A DNA stretch of 64,000 nt from the NCBI GenBank assembly GCA_003013855.2, contig ML058447.1, forward strand, positions 806,001-870,000. Reading direction: 5' to 3'. Origin of the DNA: Liriodendron chinense. Taxonomy: Eukaryota; Streptophyta; Magnoliopsida; Magnoliales; Magnoliaceae. The position numbers were made by a program, and so were the translations under genes. Below are positions 37,501 through 48,300 of this stretch, piece after piece; within the stretch, counting starts at the first letter, position 1, and each line of letters begins with the position of its first letter. The notes under the pieces were generated by a model, which made no database searches, was not told the origin of the DNA, and saw nothing but the letters and a program-made list of their open reading frames with translations.

Positions 37501-40500
37501 TTTGAATTGCAATTCCATGTAGGAAAATCATTTTTCTTTTCAAAATTATCATTTAGAATGTCACATTAGAGGTAAACTCTTTTTTCTTTGTACATACACT
37601 CTTTTATTACCGTTTACTTAAAAAAAAGGTCATACTTCTTTGTTGAGGAGGCATACGTAAAAAAGAAACCATTTGCCGTAACATTCCTCATTTTGTAAGT
37701 ACAAACGCGTTATTCACAGAAAATTGAATGCTTTCCAAATATGCTCTTCTAAGCAAGTACGTAGTGTTTGCATATCATCCATCAGTCTACCAAGGCATTA
37801 AAGATTTGGTCAGGAGAAAAATAGAAGAGGAATGGTACTTTCATCTTGATGAAGTGTGTTTGCTTTACCGTCCAAAAGGAGAGAAATTGACTAATGGTTT
37901 AAGTTCCGAGTTCTCATATGCGAGTGCACTTGAGCAGACTCAAGAAAAAGCCGATGTCCAGCAGGGTGATGGATGCACTCCATCTAGTTCTAATGAAAAG
38001 TGCCACATGCATGTGTATGGGCGTGGGGCCCATGCTGAATGGCCATACTGAAAAGGGCAAAATCATCATTTCAGGTCACGAGTCTTTGCTTTTTCACCGT
38101 AAGTTCCACACATAATGCAAGCACTTGGCACTTTCATATGAGTTGAATAGAGTGCATCCAGTGCTTTGCTGGACCCAATTCGCATACAATTCAAGCTGCT
38201 ATAGCCAGCATTGTTTTTTTTTTAGGGGGTTAGTACACACACCCCACTCACGCACCCACTGTTAGTCACACTAGAATATTAGCCACCCCCCAAGCTGCTA
38301 TAGCCAGCAGTTTTTTCAATATGAGAGGCAGACTCCATTGGGGGTTTGCCACATTTCAGTGTCATGGGACTCATGATAGGGAGCAGATTAGGTACTTCCC
38401 AAGCTTGTGTAGAGCTCGGGACAGGCTCGACATGGCATGTGTGTATTAGTGGAGAGCACGTTGTTAGAAGAGGCCTACCACGTCAGAAAGCCTGACACAA
38501 GCCTGTCATGTCTGCTCTCCACTAGTACCCACGTGCCACGTACTGGCTTGTCCGAACTTTGCATATGCTTGAGTAGTACCTAATTCGCGTCCCTCATGAT
38601 GACCCATCCACATGAGGCGCTGTCTACAATGGACCTTGACCTGTTTTTTGTGGGTCTGACATAATCCTTCAAACTTCTTTGGAAACTAAGTCCTATTAGA
38701 GTCAGCCATTTTGGACCCCATAAGAATGGTTCTAACTAGGTCTATTGTCTTGGACCGTCGGGTGTTTGGTGCATGGTATTAGAAGGGATGGAATAGTATT
38801 AGGTAGGATTAACATCATTTATTGCACAATGATTACATGTCTAGTAATGCCATTATATTTTAATCTTCCAATCTCATGTTTCGGATCGAATTTTTGCTAT
38901 GGGAAAAATACTAGATTAAGTAAAATCTTGTTTGGCGCACCATGGAATTGTCATCAATGAACCAAATTCATAATGGATGTTGGTTACTTGTACATGTATA
39001 TAACTATAATGTCATATGTAAAGGGCGTATATGGATGGACGGATGTTGGTCACTTGTACATGTATATAACTATAATGTCATATGTAAAGGGCGTATATAG
39101 ATGGACGGCATGGATAAAACACATGCATCAATGTGGGGCCCACATGCATGTGTAGTGGATTTCAAAATCAACGGAAATCATGCATGGGACCAAATGCAAT
39201 TCCATCCCACCTAAGCCCAACCCTCTCATCCTCCCCAAATGCTAGATGAGATTTGCACGGAACCAAATGTAATTCCATCCCAATCCCAACCCTCCCATCC
39301 TCCTCATTGCCTCGAGTGCAATTCCATCAACAGGAGCCCAGCTAGGCAAATAAGGTCCAAATTGTTGGAGATCTCTTCAATCTAACACTAGTGGGTCTTT
39401 GATCGACTGACAGGCTTTGGCTTGGTCGACCAAAAATATCTTGGATGAGGTAGTAACTCTCTGGATAGATTTGGCCTGAGTTTGGTCGTCCGAAGGATTA
39501 GGTCAGTCGACTGATCGTTGGTGCGCTATGTATGTTGGTTTGCATGGATTTGTTTCTAATTCCGGTTTGTTTCTATTTAAACAGTGTAATTGTGGAATGA
39601 GGGCAATTGCCTATTGCCAAGGAGTCCTAGATGTGCGTGAGAGGGTTGAGAGAGTTTTAGGGAGAGAGAAAAGCTTGTGTTTTCTCTTGTAAGGGCTTAG
39701 ATCCGCAAAAGTTGTTCTTTATCTCTTATAACTTCGATTTTATAGTGATTCTTTTTTGCCGTGGTTTTATCTCGTAAGGGCTTTACCACATAAACTTCGG
39801 ATTGTCTCTTGTGTGTAGTTTTTCTTATTGCCATTGTGATTGCTTCATTTGACTCCACTCTGAGTTCCTCTCTTCCACGGGTTCCCAATAAGTGGTATCA
39901 AAGAGTATATTAGGAAGCAGATAGAATATGAGACGATGATCAATGGCATCAGGCATGAGATTCAATATAGATAAGTATTCCATGACCAGGAAAAACAATT
40001 TGTGAATTATAGAAGGTAAAGATGAAGGGCTTCCTAGTTCAGCAAGGATTGGAAGATGCACTCCTTGAAGAGTGACCGAAAACTATAAAAGAAGAATAGT
40101 GGAAGAAGTTGGATAAAAAAGTCAATATCTCAGTCCAGTTGTGCCTAACGGAAGATATTCTCTATAATGTCCTTAAGAAGAAGACTATGAATGATACGTG
40201 GGCGAAGAATTCTTTAAAAAATCGCCTGTATTTGAAGCTTCAGTTATTCAACCTGAAGATGGAGGAGGGGATCGATGTTGAGAGTTACATCAGCAACTTT
40301 AATAGGCTTATTTATAAACTGTTGGATGTAAATGAACCAATGAAGGATGAAAATTCAAGTAGGCATTTTATTGAATTTTCTTTCAAAATCATATAAGTTG
40401 TTTAAAGGCTCTTTATGTATAGGTAGGATGACCATCATTGTTGAGATCGTTATTTTAAGCCTTCCAGTCGAAAGTGATAAGAAAGAAAAGCGGTGACATG

Positions 40501-42325
40501 TATTCTTCTATGAATGCACTGGTTATGAGGGGAAGAAATTTTGAGCGGGATGAAAGATTTTTGCAATCGAGATCTAAATCCAAGGGCAAAGAGAAGGGCA
40601 AGTTAAATTGTTGAAATTGTGTAAAGATAGGGATACATGAAGATGGATTGTCTGAATCCCAAGTTGAAGTAAGAGAAATCTGAAGATTCTTCTAGGGAGA
40701 CCAATAACGTAGAATCCACAAAAGACATGAGTGATGATTACGACGTATTGACTTATTCAAATTTGGACATCTCAGTGATGAGTAGCTCTTGGATGATTAG
40801 GTGCATTGTATCACGTGTGTCTTGGCCGAAGTTCATACATCGAATACAAGAAGTATGATAGTGGTTCAGTGTTCTTAGACAATTACTACGCCTGCAAGGT
40901 GATGAGTATTAGTTCAGTGCGCATTAGGATGTTCGATGGGATCGAGTGCATTCTGATAAATGTGAGGCGTGTTCCTAAGTTAAAGAAGAATTTGATCTCT
41001 CTTGGTGCACTCGAGGCAATAAGGTGCGAGTTCACTAGCTTCAATTAGTTTTATAAAGTTTTGAAACGGGCACTCGTGGTGATGAAAGCACGGAGGTACG
41101 ACCATCTTTACAAGTTGATCGAGAGCACTTCATTAAGTGGAGCTGCAGCGGCTGTAGCGAATTCCACGTCTGTACGTATATGTGGCACGTGTGCCTAAGC
41201 CACATAAGCATGCAGGGACATACGGTATTGGAATGAAGACGGTGTGTGAATGAGAAGTAATAGAGCTATTATGGAGATGAAGTAGAGATGAAAGGTGGAG
41301 CTTCGGAGTAGTAGAATTTGAGGATTGAAGCCAGGGTGGAGATTGCTAAAGATGTCTTCAATTTGACACTAGGGGGTCTTCGGTCGACCGACCGATCTTG
41401 GTTATGTCGACTGAAAATACCCCAGATGAGTGTTAGTGCACTTTTTGTAGTATACTAGTGCACCTTGTTTATCAATCACTTAGGTCAGTGAGTATAGTGT
41501 CGGTTGAGCCTAATGAAGATGAAGACCGAAGACTCAAGTGGCCCTGTTGCATCAAGGAAGAAGAAACAGGTAAAAGTGATGCCTTGGTGTGCCTTAACCT
41601 TGACCAAAACCTAACCCTTAACCTCTTTGATGACCTTGAACATATTAGGAAACCTTTAGTTATCATAGATTAGCCCTAGGTATACCAAAAGACCACCCAA
41701 ACCTTGGCCATAGAGGTTAAGTTGTGAAAGAGTTGGGTCAGCAAACTGTTGAGCTGAACCAAGGCTTGTCCAACCGGTCATGGCCGGTCGGCTGGACTGG
41801 ACCGACCGGTCAAGACCGGTTGGACTGACCCCAGTCTAGGAAGCAACTGCTATATGAGTGCAGGCCATTGGGCCGATCGGTCTTGATCGGTCAGCAGGTC
41901 TGGTCCGACCGGTCACTGACCGGTCAAATCGACCCCTTTATAGAGATAGCAAGTGTTCTTGCTTACTTAGTTTAATTTGTTAAATTGTGTAAGTGGGCAA
42001 AAAGAATTTCAAAAGGTCCTAATCACCCCCTATAAGACTTAGCTATAATTTTAGTTGCTCTTTAAGCTTCCGCACATACGAAGGTGTCGTGTTAGACTAC
42101 CGATATAATTTTAATGAGGTAGTAACTCTCTAGACATATTTGGCCGAGTTCGATCACCCGAAGGTTCGGGTCGGTCAACCGATGGTCGATGCACTGTGTA
42201 GGTCGATTTGTGCGGATTTGTTTTTAATTCTGATTTGTTATTATTTAAAGGGTGTAATTACGGGATTAAGTTAATTGTCAATTATTGAGGAGTCGTAGAC
42301 GTGCATGAGAGGGTTGAGAGAGTTT

Positions 42326-42371
<46 letters not shown>

Positions 42372-45300
42372 GTTTTCTCTTGTGAGGCTTAGATCCGAGT
42401 AAATTATTCTTCATCTCTTGTAACTTCGATTTCATGGTGATTTACTTTGTGTCATGATTTTTTTCTACAAGGGTTTTTCCACATAAAATTTAGATTACCT
42501 CTTGTTTGTGTGGATTTACTTGTTGCCATTGTGATTGCTTCGTTTGATTCCATATGAGTTCCTTACTTCCATGGGCTCCCAACTCAAACATCTAGTTTAA
42601 ACCTTGATTAGTTCCAAGTTTTAAGTCTTAAAAACAAGAACCAGACTAAATTAACCTAGAAGTAGCAAGACCCAAGCACGAATGACATATCACATGTGTG
42701 TTCCAAAATATACAGTGTATGACGTGCATGCATCTTATGTTTTAATAAATGTGCATAAATGTTCCCTTCATAAACTTTCATGTTTATTTATAAGGACAAA
42801 TATATGTATTCACCGAAAAGCTGGCATGGATGTATCAATTCATAAGGTCAGGTACATGTAGTTGCCAAAAGATATATGGATATTAATCTATGTGTGTATT
42901 ATAATCACGTAACTTTTCACAAAAAAGGTCCCGGTATATATACTCAATCTTTTTTGTTCTTTCTATATATACCCGACCTTAGCTTATTTAGAGAGTAAAA
43001 ATCTTTTCTTCTCATTCTCCCTTCTTTGATTCCTCTTGCTTCTTAAGTAAGATTGTATCTTCTTGGTAATGGCCGGAACAAATGATAGGCAAAATTTTGA
43101 TACTGTGATTAGATGAAAACTCTGCAAGAGTATAGACTTGGTTGAAACATGTAAGAGCTTTGTTGTGTCGATCTGAGGTATAAACTTAGAGCTAGACATG
43201 AATTGAGCTAGCTTGGTTAAGTCGCTCGACTCGGCTTGAATAAGCTCGACTCAACTTGGTTTGAAAGTTGGGTTCAGGCTAAGCCAAGTTGTTTAATTGA
43301 GCTCGAAAAAATTTTGAGTCGAGTTTGAGCTAGCTCAAGCTCAACTCGATTCATAACTCTTAAGTGCAAACTTTGCAAGAGTATAGATTCGGTTGAATCA
43401 TGCAAGAGCTCTGTTGCACCAATCTAAGGTATAAACTTAGAGCTAGACACAAATTGAGCTAGCTTGGTTAACTCGCTCGACACAACTTGGTTTGAAAGTT
43501 GGGTTCGGGGAGAGCCCCCCCCCCATTTTTATTTTTGCCCTAGCCGACTCGAAAGCTTGAACTCGGATCGAGTTGGCCCGAGCTACTAACCAAACCAAGA
43601 CGAACTAGCTAGTACAGCTCGAGGACCGAGCCGAGGTAAGCCGCTGGCCAAATCGAGTCGAGTTGTGCCAAGCTTGACTCAGTTCGGCTCGGTGTCCAGC
43701 TCTATGTCAGCTGTCTTCAAGAAGCTGTATTACAGAACGCTTCTTAGTAAAAAATCTTCAAATGGAACATCCAATGAAGAGTAAATCTAACATGGTAATG
43801 TGTATACAATTGTATATTTACATCTCATACTTCCTAACAATCCAAACCTGACCTGTTGACAGCCCTACATCCAGGATCAGCTTGTCAGGTGTTCCTGAGT
43901 GAGCTGTCCAAAATTCTATAGGCCCAATCAAACCGTTAACCCTAGTATTTTGGGCTATGCTCCCATCTCGAATACGGCTGAATTTGTAGAAGCCGTAGAT
44001 TAGCGAATATGCATGACACAGGGGCTATATATGGATGTGCTAACACAGTTTATAAAACTAGCATGAATATTGGAGCCCATAATAGAAGAACTTACTTGCA
44101 ATGAAGCCACGCCAAAGACAGTAATGCCAAGAATCTTGTGAGTGGTAAAGGTGTAGTTCGTCGAACTTCTGCCGAGAGATATCCCAATTGCCCAACCGAT
44201 GGTGCCAATTATGTAAGCCACCGCCTGAGCCGGAACATGAAAGCGAAACCACCGCTCCGATGGGAAAGGGAACGACTTGAAATACCTTGCGACGATTATC
44301 CCGAGAGGCAAGATAGTTCCCCATCCTATCATATTTAGTACTCCATGCACCTGTGCCAAACACAACTTAATCTTATTTATCTTTGTTTATTAATATAGCC
44401 TTAAGACTCGGATGAGTCGAGTCAACCAGGATTTTGGATGAACTGATCTGGTTTGACAGCACTAGTTGCCTAGAAGTTTTGCCGTGACTCAGACCAGCTG
44501 GTCGTTGTCTGAGTCGCAGAGGATTTTAACCATGTTCTCTAATAAAGGGTTGATAAAATTACACTTAGAAATTCTCCTTATGGAAAGGTTAAAATACATG
44601 GAGTGCAACTTGTAACCCAAGCTCAGTGGGGCCCGTAGCGATGTTTGTGTTATATTCGCTCTGCATAACTATTTCTCCAACAAATTTGGAATTCCTGTTT
44701 GACAAATTTGGAATTCCTGTTTGGCGCCGACCTCAGTGGTCCACATCAGACAGGCCCAAGCACGAGGGAGATAAAAAAAAACTAAGTATAAGAAACAATT
44801 GAAATAACCCCACTGTTGAAACCTTAATTAGGAGCATGAGGGAGATAAAAAAACCAAGTATAAGAAACAATTGAAGTAACCCTACTATTGAAACCTTAAT
44901 TAAGAGCAGAAGTTTTAGATTAGGCTGATATTTTGTTTTCCTTTCATCTAAGTAAGAGTCACCGTATGAAGGGTTGGATGCATATAAACATAACGGTGGG
45001 CCACAGGAAGCCTTCAAAGGGAGAGCGGATTAGGTGAGACCCCGGCCTCATGCAAGACGGTGCAGTCCTTACTAGGGTTACCGTCGGGCCCACCTTGATG
45101 TATGTATTATGTATCCACGCAGTCAAACTGCTTTTACAGATCATTTTATGACATTAACGGGAAAATGAAATAGATCCAATCAGGTGGACCATACCATAAG
45201 AAACAGTGTTGATTGACCATTATGGGACACATAAGTTTTGGATCAAGCTGATATTTGGTTTTTCCTTTCATCCAGGCTTATGTGACCTTATTAACAGATT

Positions 45301-48300
45301 AGACGGTGAATAAACACTATGGAAACATTAAGGTGCACCCTAAGAAGTTTTTATATGATAGGGTGGTCAATCACCACTATTTCTTATGGTATGGTCCACC
45401 TAATAATTGGATCTACTTAATTTTTGGGTTAATTCCCTAAAATGGTATGGAAAAACAGATGAACGGAGTGGATACGTAATACATACATCAATGTGAGCCC
45501 CATGATAACCCCACGTTAAGGGCGCACTGTCGTGCGATGATGCGGGTCTCACTTATCCCGCTTTCCAAAGGTGGCATCTTTCCTGCTAATTGACATTTGT
45601 GTCTTCCCTTGCTGGGGTCCCTGTCTTAAAATGAGCTGGAGAAACGGTTTGATGGACCGCAGATAACACAAAAGTCACAGCAGGCTCCACAGAGCTTGGG
45701 GTCACAGGAGAGGGAGTGGATTAGGTGTTACCCTGCAGGGGACGCCGATTTCCTGCGAAAACCTTGCTCAGAAAGTTCCTGCGCTGGGGACTTAGGTAGG
45801 GCCACAGGGATGTTTTTGATAAATTGATCCCGTCCATACGTTTTGGGAGCTCATTTTAAGAAATGAGACCACAAATGAACCGGATCCAAGACTCAAGTGG
45901 GCCAAAAACGTGAGGATTGAACATCCACAATTGAAATATTTGTGGGGCCACAGGAGTTTCGAATCAGGCTAATATTTGTGTTTTCAGTTCATCCCAATAT
46001 TAATGAAGTTATGAAGGGTATGGATGTCATATAAACATCACTATGGATCCTAGGGAGATTTCAAAGGTAGTAATTTCATTACCCACCTTTTCCTCTAGTG
46101 AGGCCCACTTGAGTCTTGGATCTGGCTCCTTTTTAGTATCATGACCTAAAATAAGCTCACAAAATGGATGCACCGGGTGGATTTATCAAAAAATCAATAT
46201 GGGCCCCACTTAAGGTTCCCAGCTTTCACAGGAAATCTGCGTCCTATCCTGATAGGGCGCGGATTAGGTACTCCCCTGGCCTGCCCCATTTTTGGGCTCT
46301 AACATGGAAAAATGAATGGACAGTGTGGATAAGATCCATACATCACGGTAGGCCCTCAGAGCCCTAGCCAGTCCCTACTTGGGACAGGCCGGGGAAGTAC
46401 CTAATCCACACCCTACCTCATTGTTAGTACACCCACTCACCCCATGATGGAATCAATACCATGACCTCATTGTTGAAACGAGGCTATCTTCACTCAGTCT
46501 GCCACTTGAGCTATGGACCTGGCTGTGTGCGAATTAGGTATTACCCTGATAAAAGCTTAGTGGGTGTTACCCCACCGTGGGGCTTACATTGATGATTTTC
46601 TGAATATCCATGCTGTCCATCCGTTTCCATGGACCGTTTTAGTATTGGATACCAAGATTTATACAGATCCAAATCTCAGGTGGATCGCACCACATGAAAC
46701 AGTGTTGATTGAGTGCCCCACCATTAAAAATTCCAAATGGCCTATTGTAACATTTTCTTAATGTTTATTTGCAATTCAATCTGTTGATAATGTCAATAAT
46801 AATTTTATAAAGGGAAATTAGAAAGATGATGTTGATCCAAAGATTTTGTAGCCCGCAAAGTGCTTTTAATGGTTTTTCATCATTCTATTGGTAAGATCCA
46901 CATGGGATTTGGATCTTATTATAATTTTTTATTAGATCCCATAATGAGATGTAAAAACAGATGGACGGTATGGATATACAAAAAATGCATCAAGATAGGC
47001 CCCACACGGTAGAGAGCTAACACCCACTAAGTAACGGCTGATTTGCTCCACCATGTAGGACGCGGATTGCCTATTTGCCAAGGCTTTCGTACGCATCTCC
47101 TATGCTCGGAATCTAGGTGGGGCCCATCATAATGTTTATGAAAAATCTACGCTGTCCAAACATTTTATGAGATCATTTTAGGCATTGAGATAAAAAATGA
47201 ATGGAATCCAAGACTCAAATGTGCCAAAAACGGATTAAACTTCCACAGTTGAAATATTCATGGAGCCGTTAGAAGTTTCAATCAGGGTAATATTTGTGTT
47301 TTCAGTTAATCTCAGTAGGAATGACATTATGAACAATATAGATGGCATCTAAACATCAGTGTGGACCCCATAAAGGTTTCAACCGTAGGAATTTTCCTAC
47401 CCACCTTTTGCTTTATTACGGCCCACTTAGTCTTGATCCCATTCAATTTTTTGTGGCAACGCTAAAATGATCTAACAGAGCGGTTGGACGGGTAGAATTC
47501 TACAAACATTGAGGTGGCCCCACCTAGATTCCGATAGCAGCCCTTCGCAGGCAATACGCGTCCCCACTGGGTAACATTACCCCTGACATGGTAGCGTTTC
47601 TCTGACTTGCAGAAGCTGTAAGATTGGGGCACCAACTTTCACGGGCTGAGTATGGAGTCCCTTTCCGACATGTATCTGCACGCTAATGATATGCCGCTAT
47701 GGATAGAATGTTTTGATCCTTTGTTCATTTGATTCTTTTCTATCAACATGGGTGTTTCCCTTAACCTTTGATAATCAAAGGGTTCAAATATTATTTCAAT
47801 CTGTGACATTTTAGTCTTCATTCATCCATCATGAGTTTCTTCAAATAATCAGTTTGGATCATTGAAAGGGACCTCGATCCAACTACCAGTCCCGACACAT
47901 CAAATCTGGGGTAAAAATCACCTTCCACTCCTCAGGTGGGCCACATTGTGCAGAAAATTGAATTGGTAAAAAAGAAAAATCTAGTTTTGCAGCCCATCTG
48001 AGAAGTGAAACAGCTGATTTTTTTAGACAGATGATCAGATCAGTGTGACACCACTAAGCGTGGGTTCCATTTGGATGCTGTGAGATTTGAGCTTTTCATC
48101 ATTTCGACACTATTTACATCGTCTACTTTGGTGGGCCATAGTGTATAAAACAAATGGATGGCTAGCAAGAAAGAAATTCGTTCTAGCCATTCATTTCTTT
48201 ACATTTAAGCCTTTAAAAGCTAGTCATCTCTCAATATTGTATCTTCTTCCTTTAGTTAATCAACTAAAAACCTTCCTTTTATCTAATGAAACGACCGAAC

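Larger units (their letters stand above)
39363..42581 (+). mobile_element. Degraded Ty1-copia element with both LTRs, in DOMON-b561 intron 3
   Basis: The 5' LTR 39363-39887 begins TGTTGGAGATC and is followed by a primer-binding site, TGGTATCAAAGAG (39893). The 3' LTR 41344-42581 begins TGCTAAAGATG and is interrupted by a 683-bp insertion. The interior is only about 1.45 kb: gag, broken zinc knuckle, protease/pre-integrase part. Integrase and reverse transcriptase are missing. It is antisense to the host gene. The LTRs differ clearly in sequence, so it is old. Confidence 0.9.

Noticed and set aside
37728..38051. 107-codon plus-strand ORF in the DOMON-b561 intron
   Set aside because: No domain, and no promoter or splice support; kept only as a note.
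43075..43200. ATG after a TATATATACCC motif and leader-like sequence (start near 43069)
   Set aside because: The frame closes after about a dozen codons and the region is part of a tandem duplication.
44058..44363. 101-codon alternative frame over the b561 exon
   Set aside because: Shadow of the real b561 exon (44096-44350), whose frame carries the conserved histidines.
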